Position numbers and translations under genes: made by a program | Notes under the pieces: model-generated | Database searches by the model: none | Seen by the model: the letters and a program-made list of their open reading frames with translations, nothing else | What the model was told of the DNA's origin: nothing | Shown here: positions 9,390 through 17,816 of the stretch, piece after piece | Position numbering within the stretch: the first letter of the stretch is position 1 | Layout: each line of letters opens with the position of its first letter | From: Mycolicibacterium sp. P1-18 | Lineage (GTDB): Bacteria; Actinomycetota; Actinomycetes; Mycobacteriales; Mycobacteriaceae | Assembly (NCBI RefSeq): GCF_008329535.1 | Contig: NZ_NPKR01000009.1 | Location: forward strand, 248,001-312,000 | Direction: 5' to 3' | DNA: 64,000 nt

Positions 9390-10742
9390 ATGAGTTCGGA
9401 TCGGGTCACCGCAGCAGTCGCGGACTACCGCACGGCCGCTGCCGAACTCCTGGAACGCTCCTTCGAGGAGTTCACCCACCTCGAACTCGTCGAGTTGTTG
9501 GGGGAACTGGAAACCGTGACCTGGCAACTGCCGACGGTGGGGCACCGGGTGATCGCCCGGCTGCACCGCGACGCCTCCCCAGTGGAGTTGGGGGCCAAGT
9601 CGCTGGGAAGCGCACTGAGCCAACGGTTGCGAATCTCCGGGCGGGAAGTCCGTCGACGGATCAGTGAGGCGGAGGATCTGGGGCCGCGGACCGCACTGAA
9701 CGGCCAACCCCTGGACCCCACACTCGCGCCCACCGCGGCCGCCCAAGCCGGTGGGGCGTTGGGTCCCGAGCACGTGGCGGAGATTCGGTCGTTCCTCGAT
9801 AAGCTGCCCGGCTGGGTGGACCCCGAGGTGCGGGCGCTCTCGGAGCAGACGTTGGTGCACATCGGATCGGGCACGGGTCCGGAGGAGCTGCGGCAAGCGG
9901 CGAAGACGCTGGCCACGGCGATCGACCAGGACGGCCCCAAACCCGACGACGTCGAACGCGCCCGCACGCGGTTCCTCCGACTGGGGCCCCAGCAAGCCGA
10001 CGGAATGAGCCGCATCACCGGACTGCTCGACCCCGAGGCCCGAGCCACCATCGAACCGATCCTGGCGAAGCTGGCCGCGCCCGGCATGTGCAACCCCGAC
10101 GATCACGAACCCCGCACTTCGGGGACACCGACGGAAGCCCAGATCGACAGAGACACCCGCACCTACGGGCAGCGCACCCACGACGCGCTGATCGCGATCG
10201 GACGGTCTGTCCTGTCCTCCGGTGAGCTGGGTCAGCACAACGGCCTGCCGGTGACGGTCATCGTCACCACCACCCTGCAAGACCTGGAAGCCGCCCGCGG
10301 CAGTGGTGTGACCGGCGGCGGGTCACTGCTGCCGATGGCCGATCTGATCCGCCTGGCGTCCCACGCCCACCACTACCTCGCGGTGTTCGACAAGCACACC
10401 AGCGAGGCCCTGTATTTGGGCCGGACGAAGAGGTTAGCGTCCGTGGGGCAGCGCATCGTGTTGCACGCCCGGGATCGTGGGTGCACCAAACCCGGTTGCA
10501 CCGTCCCGGGCTACGGCACCCAGGTCCACCACACCACGGGTTGGGCGAAGAACGGGCAGACCAACATCGACGAGGTCACCTTCGCGTGCGGCGGGGACAA
10601 CCGCCTCGCCGAACACGGCTGGACCGTCCACCTCAGAGACGGGGTCGTCGAATGGCTCCCACCCCCGCAACTCGACGTCGGCCAAGCCCGCGTCAACTAC
10701 CTCCACCACCCCGAGCTGCTCCTCGCCGAACCAGGCCCGTAG
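9390..10742 (+). CDS. DUF222 / HNH endonuclease-domain protein (13E12-repeat type)
   Basis: This 450-residue protein has an N-terminal DUF222 region (residues ~1-330, helical, with ELLERSFEEFTHLELVELL and conserved RLRISGREVRRRI) and a C-terminal HNH fold. The zinc ligand pair CTKPGC, the HH of VHHTTGW and the late segment FACGGDNRLAEHGW mark the HNH module; the final Asn is in GGDN. The family is multicopy in mycobacteria, where it appears as REP13E12-like genes. DNA cleavage is presumed from the fold, but the biological role is not established. Transcription looks leaderless. Confidence 0.85.
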   Translation: MSSDRVTAAVADYRTAAAELLERSFEEFTHLELVELLGELETVTWQLPTVGHRVIARLHRDASPVELGAKSLGSALSQRLRISGREVRRRISEAEDLGPRTALNGQPLDPTLAPTAAAQAGGALGPEHVAEIRSFLDKLPGWVDPEVRALSEQTLVHIGSGTGPEELRQAAKTLATAIDQDGPKPDDVERARTRFLRLGPQQADGMSRITGLLDPEARATIEPILAKLAAPGMCNPDDHEPRTSGTPTEAQIDRDTRTYGQRTHDALIAIGRSVLSSGELGQHNGLPVTVIVTTTLQDLEAARGSGVTGGGSLLPMADLIRLASHAHHYLAVFDKHTSEALYLGRTKRLASVGQRIVLHARDRGCTKPGCTVPGYGTQVHHTTGWAKNGQTNIDEVTFACGGDNRLAEHGWTVHLRDGVVEWLPPPQLDVGQARVNYLHHPELLLAEPGP

Positions 10743-10786
10743 GCCACACGGCGGGTAGCCGGCAACGTCGACGCGGCACCGGCATT

Positions 10787-10792
10787 GATAAT
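10787..10792 (+). promoter_or_regulatory. -10 element of the adenylate cyclase gene
   Basis: GATAAT stands 6 nt before the GTG at 10799. This spacing decides the start in favour of GTG 10799 over ATG 10811. Confidence 0.5.
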
Positions 10793-10798
10793 CAACCG

Positions 10799-11578
10799 GT
10801 GTCGCTACCGATGATCGCGATCTACCTGCTGCTCGCCGTGGCCGTCGCCGAGGCCGGCGCCATCGCCGTCCTGTGGCAGAGGGTGAAGAAGCGCGACGAG
10901 GAACTGGGTGAACTGCAGCGCCGGCTCGACACCCGCGCCAACCTGGTGTCGGGCGGGCGCGAGGCCGTCAAGACCGTCTGGCAGACCGCGAACATCTTCC
11001 GCAAGGAGGGATTCGGCGCGGCGGTGCGGTCCAACATCGAGGATCTCGCCGACTGGGCGGCCGTCGAGCGCCCCGACCTGGCCCGGCTGGCACCCAACGG
11101 ACGCGTCGCGATCGTGTTCTCCGACATCGAGGGGTCGACCGCGCTCAACGAACGCATCGGCGACCGGGCCTGGGTCCGCCTCATCGACCGCCACGACAAG
11201 ACGGTGAGCCGGCTGGTCAAACGTCACTCCGGCTACGTCGTCAAGAGCCAGGGTGACGGCTTCATGATCGCCTTCGCCCAACCCGAGCAGGCGGTGTGGT
11301 GCAGCATGGACCTGCAGCGCGAGTTATCCAAGCGGCCCAACGGGATTCGGGTGCGAATCGGCATCCACGCGGGCAAGTCGGTGCGCCGTGGCGACGACCT
11401 CTTCGGCCGCAACGTGGCCATGGCGGCCAGAGTCGCCGCGGCGGCCGACGGCGGCGAAATCCTCGTCAGCGAATCGGTGCGCGACGCCCTGGGTGACGAC
11501 GTCACCGTCGACGAGGGCAGGGACGTCGAACTCAAGGGCTTCAGCGGAACTCACCGGCTGTACGCGGTGACCTCCTAA
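10799..11578 (+). CDS. Membrane-anchored class III adenylate cyclase
   Basis: This 259-residue protein has one N-terminal membrane helix (MIAIYLLLAVAVAEAGAIAVLW), a short coiled segment, and a class III nucleotide cyclase domain from about residue 100. Metal-binding aspartates are seen in FSDIEGST and GDGFMIAF. The adenine-selecting Lys (VVKSQGDG) and Asp (DDLFGRN) are present, as are the transition-state Asn and Arg in NVAMAARVA, so it should be catalytically complete and ATP-specific. The active form is expected to be a homodimer. Mycobacteria carry many such enzymes. The closest M. tuberculosis counterpart by neighbourhood may be Rv1120c, but I am not sure. Confidence 0.87.
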   Translation: MSLPMIAIYLLLAVAVAEAGAIAVLWQRVKKRDEELGELQRRLDTRANLVSGGREAVKTVWQTANIFRKEGFGAAVRSNIEDLADWAAVERPDLARLAPNGRVAIVFSDIEGSTALNERIGDRAWVRLIDRHDKTVSRLVKRHSGYVVKSQGDGFMIAFAQPEQAVWCSMDLQRELSKRPNGIRVRIGIHAGKSVRRGDDLFGRNVAMAARVAAAADGGEILVSESVRDALGDDVTVDEGRDVELKGFSGTHRLYAVTS

Positions 11579-11583
11579 GCCGG

Positions 11584-11736
11584 CTATTCGTCAGAACCGG
11601 ACTCCGCGAGCCGCTGGTGCAGCTTCGCCCGGATGTCGTCGGGCGTATAGGCGTTTCGCTTGCGCTGATCCCGTGCCACCAACGCGCCGCCCGCCACCAC
11701 ACCGGCGGCACCGGCCAGTCCGATCCACTTCCACAT
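11584..11736 (-). CDS. Small single-pass membrane protein (50 aa)
   Basis: The peptide begins MWKWIGLAGAAGVVAGG, continues through a basic RDQRKR stretch and ends in an acidic, soluble tail (YTPDDIRAKLHQRLAES). It has one short N-terminal membrane helix. A GTG at 11745, three codons upstream, is an alternative start. I recall proteins of this shape in other mycobacteria, which is why I call it real despite its size. Function is unknown. It is convergent with the cyclase, leaving 5 bp between stops. Confidence 0.6.
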   Translation of the reverse strand: MWKWIGLAGAAGVVAGGALVARDQRKRNAYTPDDIRAKLHQRLAESGSDE

Positions 11737-11809
11737 CCCTCGCACGGTCCCAGTCTGGACCATGGCCCCGGGTCGCTTCGCTCCTGCCCGCCGAACCTAA
11801 GCTGCCGTG

Positions 11810-12502
11810 ATGACTGCGAACACGGTGACGCTCGAGCGCGCGCTGGCCGAAACGCGAACCGGTGACATCTGGCTGTTTCGCGGCGAGTCCGGCCCCGACC
11901 GGGCGATCCAGACCATGACCAACGCTCCGGTCAACCACGTCGGCATGACGGTCGCCGTCGACGACCTGCCGCCGCTGATCTGGCACGCCGAACTCGGCGA
12001 CAAGCTGGAATGCCTCTGGAGCGGCGGCCATCACCGCGGCGTGCAGCTCAACGATCTGCGTCAGGCGGTCGAGCGGTGGATGCTCACCTACGGCCAGCGG
12101 TGCTGGCTGCGCCAGATGACCCCCTTCGCCACCCGGCAGCAGGAGGACGACCTGCTGAGGGTCATCGCGCGGATGGACGGGACCGCCTTCCCGACCACCG
12201 CCAAGCTCACGGCGCGTTGGTTCCGCGGCCGGGTGCCGACGTTGCACGACTGGACGAAGGGCATCCCGATCCTGGACGACCGGGTTCAGCGGCTCACCGG
12301 ACGCACACGCGAGCGCCGCCGCAAGGTGGGCCTGGAAACGGCGTACTGCGCCGAGACCGTCGCCGTCACCTATCAGGAGATGGGGCTGCTCGCCACCGAC
12401 AAGGACGCCAACTGGTTCGACCCCGGCAAGTTCTGGAGTGGCGACACCCTTCCCCTCGCCCCAGGCTACGACCTCAGCGACGAGATCTCCGTCGTCCTCT
12501 GA
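11810..12502 (+). CDS. YiiX-like permuted NlpC/P60 (papain-fold) protein
   Basis: This 230-residue protein shows the circularly permuted NlpC/P60 arrangement. The catalytic His is early, in NHVGMTVAV, after the sequence TGDIWLFRG. The catalytic Cys is late, in TAYCAETVAVTYQ. The family includes amidases and lipid hydrolases; the substrate here is unknown. Similar mycobacterial proteins near Rv1118c are annotated only as conserved hypothetical. ATG 11810 is chosen over GTG 11807 because TAAGCT (11798-11803) lies 6 nt upstream, the leaderless spacing. Confidence 0.7.
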   Translation: MTANTVTLERALAETRTGDIWLFRGESGPDRAIQTMTNAPVNHVGMTVAVDDLPPLIWHAELGDKLECLWSGGHHRGVQLNDLRQAVERWMLTYGQRCWLRQMTPFATRQQEDDLLRVIARMDGTAFPTTAKLTARWFRGRVPTLHDWTKGIPILDDRVQRLTGRTRERRRKVGLETAYCAETVAVTYQEMGLLATDKDANWFDPGKFWSGDTLPLAPGYDLSDEISVVL

Positions 12503-12518
12503 GCCTCGGCACGTACCG

Positions 12519-12524
12519 TAGCGT
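12519..12524 (+). promoter_or_regulatory. -10 element of the small lipoprotein gene
   Basis: TAGCGT stands 6 nt before the ATG at 12531. Confidence 0.45.
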
Positions 12525-12530
12525 CGAGGC

Positions 12531-12788
12531 ATGTACCGAATCGTCGCGGTGTTGGCCGCCATGGGGGTCGCGCTCGCGGGTTGCTCGGGGATCGGCGACG
12601 CATCCACGACGTGCCAGGACTTCACCGGCATGAGTCGCGACACGCGCAGCGCCACCGTCGCGAACGTCCTGAAGGCCCGCAACGGCCGCAACGCGTCCAC
12701 CTCCGACGTCGCGAACCGCGTCGCAGCCACCCTGGAGTTCTGCGGCAAGGACGCCAACCGGGACAAGAACGTCGGCGACCTCAGCTGA
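12531..12788 (+). CDS. Small lipoprotein, HdeA-like mature domain
   Basis: This is an 85-residue secreted protein. The signal peptide ends in the lipobox LAGC (residues 15-18), so Cys18 should be lipidated and the protein anchored outside the membrane. The mature part has two cysteines (TCQDF and EFCGKD) bracketing a helical segment, the layout of small HdeA-type proteins. No enzyme motif is seen. The start is set by a leaderless-type promoter. Its last 8 bp overlap the end of the convergent molybdenum hydroxylase operon. Confidence 0.72.
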   Translation: MYRIVAVLAAMGVALAGCSGIGDASTTCQDFTGMSRDTRSATVANVLKARNGRNASTSDVANRVAATLEFCGKDANRDKNVGDLS

Positions 12789-13767
12789 CGCGCAGAGCCT
12801 TCGTCAGCGCCCGCACCACCGAATGCTTGCCGAGGTCGACCTTGAATCCGTTCTGGGCCAACGGCCGAGCACCCGCCATCGTCCGTTCGGCGGCGCGCCG
12901 GAAGACGGCGTCGGTCGGCGGCTGACCGATCAGCCCGGCCTCGGCCTCCGCCACGCGCCACGGCATCGGCGCCACTCCCCCCAACGCGACGGCGGCGGCG
13001 CTGATCACGCCGTCCTCGACGCGCAGCCCGGCTGCGACGGACACCAACGCGAAGGCGTAGCTGTGCCGGTCGCGAACCTTGAGGTACCAGGAGTGCTCGG
13101 CGAACGGCGACGGAGGCAGCTCGATGCCGACGATGAGCTCCGCGGGGCGCAAGGTGTTGTCGCGCTGCGGCTCGTCACCCGGCAGTCGGAAGAAGTCCGC
13201 GATCGCCACCTCGCGCCGGCCGTCGGGTCCGTGCACGTGGACGGTGGCGTCGAGGATCGCCAGTGCGACGGCCATGTCGGACGGATGGGTCGCGACGCAA
13301 GATTCGCCGACCCCGAAGAGTGCGTGTTCGCGGTTGAAGCCGTCCCTGGCCGCGCATCCCGAGCCGGGGTTGCGCTTGTTGCACTGCGCGAAGGCGGTTT
13401 CCATGAAGTACGGGCAACGGGTCCGCTGCAGCAGGTTGCCGCCGGTGGTCGCCATGTTGCGCAGTTGGGTCGTCGCGCCGGACAGGATCGCCTGCGACAG
13501 AACGGGATACCGAGACCGAATCAACGGATGGTTGGCCAGTGCGCTGTTGGTGACGCCCGATCCGATGAGCACGCCGCCGGATTCGGTGGCGGTGACGTCG
13601 CGCAGCCCCAGGCGGCGGACGTCGACGAGCGCCACCGGCGCCTCGACGCCACCCTTCATCAGGTCCAGCAGGTTCGTCCCGCCGGCGTAGTACTTGCCGC
13701 CCGTCGCGACGACGCGGTCGACGGCGCCCTCGACGGTCGTGGCGTGCTCGAACTCGAAGGTCTTCAC
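12781..13767 (-). CDS. Molybdenum hydroxylase FAD subunit with extra Fe-S cysteines (YagS/PaoB type)
   Basis: This 328-residue subunit of a xanthine-oxidase-family enzyme transfers electrons from the Fe-S centres to FAD. The FAD-binding AGGTNLLDLMKGG (28-40) and TTGGNLLQRT (108-117) are clear. Four cysteines (118, 129, 138, 157) lie in an insertion after the second FAD motif. That matches the PaoB/YagS subtype, which carries an additional [4Fe-4S] cluster absent from plain CoxM proteins. Its ATG overlaps the preceding gene's TGA (ATGA at 13764-13767), so it is the last gene of a coupled three-gene set. Confidence 0.9.
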   Translation of the reverse strand: MKTFEFEHATTVEGAVDRVVATGGKYYAGGTNLLDLMKGGVEAPVALVDVRRLGLRDVTATESGGVLIGSGVTNSALANHPLIRSRYPVLSQAILSGATTQLRNMATTGGNLLQRTRCPYFMETAFAQCNKRNPGSGCAARDGFNREHALFGVGESCVATHPSDMAVALAILDATVHVHGPDGRREVAIADFFRLPGDEPQRDNTLRPAELIVGIELPPSPFAEHSWYLKVRDRHSYAFALVSVAAGLRVEDGVISAAAVALGGVAPMPWRVAEAEAGLIGQPPTDAVFRRAAERTMAGARPLAQNGFKVDLGKHSVVRALTKALRVS

Positions 13768-14291
13768 TTCTTCTCCCTCGCCACGCCCGCGATGGCCTCG
13801 ACGATGTTGGCGTAGGCCCCGCAGCGGCAGATGTTGCCTGCCATGCGTTCACGAATCTCTTCGTGGGACAGCGTGTCCGGACCGTGGCACACCGTGGCGC
13901 GGTCGGCCTCGAACGAGGCCGTCGACAGGTCCCCCCTGGCGTGTTCGTGCAGCATGGCGTGCGCCGAGGAGATCTGGCCGGAGGTGCAAAAGCCGCACTG
14001 GAAACCGTCGCAGTCGACGAACGCCTGCTGCAGAGGGTGCAGTTGATCGCCGTCGGCGATGCCCTCGACGGTGAGTACGTCGCTGCCGTCGACCGACGCC
14101 GCGAGGGTCAGACAGCTGACCACCCGCTCGCCGTCGATGGCGACGGTGCAGGCGCCGCAGAGACCGTGGTCGCAGCCCTTCTTGGTTCCGGTGAGGTGCA
14201 ACGTCTCCCGCAGCAGGTCGAGCAGCGTCGACCGGACGTCGGCGGCCACGGTGTGGGACTCCCCGTTCACGGTCAGGGTGACGTCTCTCAT
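13764..14291 (-). CDS. Molybdenum hydroxylase [2Fe-2S] subunit
   Basis: This 175-residue small subunit has two domains. The ferredoxin-like N-terminal half has cluster ligands in KKGCDHGLCGACTV and VVSCLTLA. The C-terminal helical half has the second cluster's ligands in CGFCTSGQ and CRCGAY. It passes electrons from the Mo centre to the FAD subunit. There is no Tat signal, unlike E. coli PaoA, so this enzyme should be cytoplasmic. It overlaps its neighbours by ATGA junctions on both sides (14288-14291 and 13764-13767). Confidence 0.92.
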   Translation of the reverse strand: MRDVTLTVNGESHTVAADVRSTLLDLLRETLHLTGTKKGCDHGLCGACTVAIDGERVVSCLTLAASVDGSDVLTVEGIADGDQLHPLQQAFVDCDGFQCGFCTSGQISSAHAMLHEHARGDLSTASFEADRATVCHGPDTLSHEEIRERMAGNICRCGAYANIVEAIAGVAREKK

Positions 14292-16498
14292 GAAGTGCCT
14301 CCGGGCTCGGATTCGTCGCTGAACGGCGTCATCAGGTTCTCCAGGGTGATCGGGAGGTTGCGCAGCCGCTTGCCGGTGGCATGGAAGATGGCATTCGAAA
14401 TCGCCGCCGGCACACCGCAGGTGCCGATCTCGCCGATTCCCCGCACCCCGACGGGATCGAGACCGTAGTCGGGGACGTCGACGAACCCGATGTCGAACTC
14501 CGGCCGGTCAGCGTGGGTGGGCAGGTAGTACTCGCCGATGAGTTGGGCGGTGTGCACGTCATAGGGCACCTGCTCGAGCAACGCCATGCCGAGCCCGAAC
14601 GTGATGCCGCCCATCACCTGGTTGCGGGCGAGCTTCGGGTTGAGCACCCGGCCGCAGTCCATCATCGCGACCCAGCGGGTCACCGACACGCGGCCAATCT
14701 CCTCGTCGACGGTGACCTCGCAGAAGTGCGCGCCGAAGGACTGGGAGACGGGCCCGTCGTCGGCGACGCCGTCACTGGTCGTGGTGAAGTTCAGGGTGTC
14801 GAGTTGGTCGGCGGTCAGGCGGTCGAGGTGACCACCCATGTCGTCCAATCGCCTTCGCCACTCGGTGGCGGCCTCGTGCACCGCCGAGCCGACGGTGGCC
14901 GTCGTCTGCGACGCCCCGCTGTAGGGCGCGTCGGGAAACTGCGAATCGCCGGAGTCGAACGCGACCTTCGCGACGTCGAGGCCCGCGGCCTCGGCGGCGA
15001 CCTGGGTCATCACGGTGCGGACGCCGGTACCGACCTCGTGGGTGGCCGAGGCGAACCGCACGTGGCCCGAGGCGTCGGTGGTGACGCGGCAACTCGCCGG
15101 CATCCGTCGACCGGGGTAGGTGGCGGTGGCCATGCCCCAGCCCACCCGAAGACCGTCGCGCCGCAGCGACCGCGGAGCCATCGTCCGTTCGCTCCAACCG
15201 AAGCGCTCGGCGCCCTGCAGATAGCACTCGCGCAGATGCTTGCCCGACCACGGCTTGCCGCTGGCCTGGTCGTGGTCGGCGTCGTTGCGCAGTCGGAGGT
15301 CCACCGGGTCCACGTCCGTGGCGTAGGCCAGCTCGTCCATCGCGACTTCGAGGGCGAACAGGCCCGGCGCCTCACCCGGTCCGCGCATGAAACACGGTGT
15401 GGGATAGTTGATCCGGGCGACGGTGTGCGAGACGGCCAATCGCGGCGACTGGTAGAGAAACCGGGCGGACAGGCCGACGGGTTCGCAGAAGTGCGCGACG
15501 GTGGAGGTCTCGGTCAGGGTGTGCTGCTCGGTGCTCAGGATGTGCGCCGCGTCGTCGGCGACCAGGGACAGGTGTTGTTCGGTGCGAGGGCGGTGGCCCG
15601 TGGAGGAGAACATCTGATCGCGGGTCAGCACCAGCTTGACCGGGCGTCCCACCTCCCGCGCCGCGACGGCGCACAGCGCGACGTGCATCCAGAGGAAGCT
15701 CTTCGAGCCGAACGCGCCGCCGACCAGTGGCGCGAGGATGCGGATCTTGTCCTCGGGGATGCCGAGATAGGCGGCCAACGCCATCCGCTCCCCGGTGATC
15801 CAGCGGGTGGTGTCGTGCACGCTGAGGACGTCGTCGTCCCAGTACGCGACCGTCGCCGACAGCTCGATCGGATAATGCGTGTTCAGCGGTGTGGTGTAGG
15901 TGGCCGAAACCCTTGCGGCACCAGTCGGTTCGTCGTCGGCGCCGCGGCTGTCCTGCAGCTTCTCCTCGACGAGTTTGACGAAGTGGTCCGGCTGGTAGAC
16001 GCCGTGGCGGATGGGTCCGTCGGCGTCCCCCGCGCCGGCGGACTCGTCGAGCACCTCCCGCGCGCTCAGCTGGGGTGTCGTGGTCTCGTAGGTCAGCTCG
16101 AACGACGACGCCGCGGCGGTGGCGTTCTCGAGGGTGTCCGCGACCACCACGGCCATGTGCTGCCCGACGTGTTGCACGGTCAGATCGGACAGCGGCGGGC
16201 GTCGTTCCAGGGGCAGGTCGTCGGTCATGTGAGTTGGCGGGGCATGCAGCGGAGGACAATTCAGCGGCGTCAGCACGTGCAGCACGCCCGGCGCGGCCAG
16301 TGCACGATCGGTGCTGGCCCGCAGCGAGTCGGCGGTGACGGTGCCGTGCGGGATCTCCGATTGCACCAGCACGGCGTACGTCGTCCCCGGGACGACGACG
16401 TCTGCGGTGTAGGTCGCGTGGCCGGTCACCTTCTCGATGCCCTCGACTCGGTTCATCGGCGCGCCGATGATTCCTGGCGCGTCTGCGGTCGACGTCAT
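14288..16498 (-). CDS. Molybdenum hydroxylase Mo-binding catalytic subunit
   Basis: This 736-residue large subunit of the xanthine oxidase family is of YagR/PaoC type. The first domain has GAPMNRVEGIEKVTGHATYTAD, the MCD-cofactor segment GGAFGSKSF is central, and the catalytic Glu lies near the C-terminus in GVRGIGEIGTCG. The Glu abstracts a proton from the Mo-OH that attacks the substrate carbon, so the reaction is hydroxylation of an aldehyde or an N-heteroaromatic ring. The substrate is not readable from sequence. The start at 16498 has an AAGG-type ribosome site; an ATG at 16522 is the alternative. It heads the operon with the 2Fe-2S and FAD subunits, 64 bp after a flavin monooxygenase gene. 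Confidence 0.9.
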   Translation of the reverse strand: MTSTADAPGIIGAPMNRVEGIEKVTGHATYTADVVVPGTTYAVLVQSEIPHGTVTADSLRASTDRALAAPGVLHVLTPLNCPPLHAPPTHMTDDLPLERRPPLSDLTVQHVGQHMAVVVADTLENATAAASSFELTYETTTPQLSAREVLDESAGAGDADGPIRHGVYQPDHFVKLVEEKLQDSRGADDEPTGAARVSATYTTPLNTHYPIELSATVAYWDDDVLSVHDTTRWITGERMALAAYLGIPEDKIRILAPLVGGAFGSKSFLWMHVALCAVAAREVGRPVKLVLTRDQMFSSTGHRPRTEQHLSLVADDAAHILSTEQHTLTETSTVAHFCEPVGLSARFLYQSPRLAVSHTVARINYPTPCFMRGPGEAPGLFALEVAMDELAYATDVDPVDLRLRNDADHDQASGKPWSGKHLRECYLQGAERFGWSERTMAPRSLRRDGLRVGWGMATATYPGRRMPASCRVTTDASGHVRFASATHEVGTGVRTVMTQVAAEAAGLDVAKVAFDSGDSQFPDAPYSGASQTTATVGSAVHEAATEWRRRLDDMGGHLDRLTADQLDTLNFTTTSDGVADDGPVSQSFGAHFCEVTVDEEIGRVSVTRWVAMMDCGRVLNPKLARNQVMGGITFGLGMALLEQVPYDVHTAQLIGEYYLPTHADRPEFDIGFVDVPDYGLDPVGVRGIGEIGTCGVPAAISNAIFHATGKRLRNLPITLENLMTPFSDESEPGGTS

Positions 16499-16562
16499 GT
16501 CGTCACCCTTGCCTCTCAACACGATCCACGTCGACGATGCTGACCCCCATTACGAATACCCG

Positions 16563-17741
16563 CTAACCGGCATCGGCGCATGCCGAATGATCGGGACCGG
16601 CTGGGCCGAGGAGTGATTGGGCGGCCAGTCGCATGCCCGCGTGCGCCACCGACTCCAGGTGCGCGAGCCGGTGCGCCTCCCAGGAACTCAGCCGCTGGTG
16701 CGGCAGTCCGGCAGGCGGCGCCCAGCCGTGCAGGGCGCGGGCCAGGGTGGCCGCGTCGCCGAGCGCCTTGGAGGTGCCGGAGGCGGTGTGCGGTCGCACC
16801 GTTCCCGCCGCGTCGCCGAGGAGCATCACGCGGTCGGCGACCATCCGCGCCGGGGGCAGGTCGAACACCGGCTGCATGAACACCTTGGAATGCCCGATCA
16901 GCTCGACGAACGGGCCGGGGAGGGTGCGCTGGGCCACGGTGGTCACCTCGGCCAGGTTCGCCGCGGTCAGCTCCCCCGGCGGCAGGAAGTTGTCGTAGCG
17001 CCGGCCGGACGTGCCGGTCAGCAGCCGGCCGAGGCCTTCCTCGGCGGTGTTGACGTACCAAACCCAGTTGACGCGTCGCGAGCCGCGCTCGAGCTCGCCG
17101 TTGGCACCCGGGACCAGGTAGCAGAGCATCTGCATGCCCGGCGCGCCGAAGGAGGTGAACCGTTCGGCGAGCAGGTCGACCAGGTGCCCGGGAAGGTCCC
17201 CCTCGGGCTCGAGTCCACGCCACGCGACGTAGCCGGAGTAGCCGACGTCTCCGGGCAGCCCAAGCAGACTGCGCGTGGTGGATCCGACGCCGTCCGCGCC
17301 GACGAGGAGGTCGGTCGTCGACCGATGTCCGTCGGCGAACGTCGCCGTCACACAGCCATTTTCGACACTCAGATCCCGGAGGTCGCTGTTCAGGCGGTAA
17401 CGGGCGTCGCCGAGCGGGGCCCGTAGCGCGGCGTACAGGGTGTCCCACGCGGTCATCCACTGCGGCGCCGTGTAGCGACCGACGCGGCCGTCGCGGTGAA
17501 GCTGCTGACGTTCGTGCAGCAGCACGCTGACCGATGGCACCGAGACTCCCAGCCGGGCCAGGAGTGCCTCGACTTCGGCCTGCATGACGATGCCCGCGCC
17601 ACGTGGCTGGGTGCGGTCGACCGACCGCTCGTAGACGGTGACGTCGGCACCGACGGACCGCAGTTCGTGGGCGGCCGCGAGTCCGCCGACGGACCCGCCG
17701 ACGATCGCCGCCGTGAACGAGTGCGCGGCGTCGGTGCTCAT
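16563..17741 (-). CDS. FAD-dependent aromatic monooxygenase, 2,6-dihydroxypyridine hydroxylase-like
   Basis: This is a 392-residue class A flavin monooxygenase. It has the dinucleotide motif VGGSVGG near the N-terminus, the DG motif GADGVGSTTR, and a GD motif followed by RPHTASGTSKA in place of the usual HxxxP segment. This subtype includes dihydroxypyridine hydroxylases of nicotine and pyridine breakdown, which add oxygen beside a ring hydroxyl using NAD(P)H. The start at 17741 has GAGG 8 nt upstream. It lies directly before the Mo hydroxylase operon on the same strand, so a two-step ring hydroxylation is plausible. A paralogue of the same subtype lies at 22580. Confidence 0.82.
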   Translation of the reverse strand: MSTDAAHSFTAAIVGGSVGGLAAAHELRSVGADVTVYERSVDRTQPRGAGIVMQAEVEALLARLGVSVPSVSVLLHERQQLHRDGRVGRYTAPQWMTAWDTLYAALRAPLGDARYRLNSDLRDLSVENGCVTATFADGHRSTTDLLVGADGVGSTTRSLLGLPGDVGYSGYVAWRGLEPEGDLPGHLVDLLAERFTSFGAPGMQMLCYLVPGANGELERGSRRVNWVWYVNTAEEGLGRLLTGTSGRRYDNFLPPGELTAANLAEVTTVAQRTLPGPFVELIGHSKVFMQPVFDLPPARMVADRVMLLGDAAGTVRPHTASGTSKALGDAATLARALHGWAPPAGLPHQRLSSWEAHRLAHLESVAHAGMRLAAQSLLGPAGPDHSACADAG

Positions 17742-17816
17742 GGTGCCAGCCTCGTCGGCCGAGCCCTGAGCGGCAATGTCACCGCACACATAGCTTCGCC
17801 GCAGGCATGTGCTCGC

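Noticed and set aside
9390..10742. The DUF222/HNH gene as an intron, intein or active mobile element
   Set aside because: No terminal repeats, target duplication or split host gene are visible; it is a stand-alone gene with its own promoter.
13175..13852. Minus-strand 225-codon frame over the junction of the FAD and 2Fe-2S genes
   Set aside because: It is a frame-shifted shadow of the FAD subunit gene, whose FAD and cysteine motifs are intact in the chosen frame.
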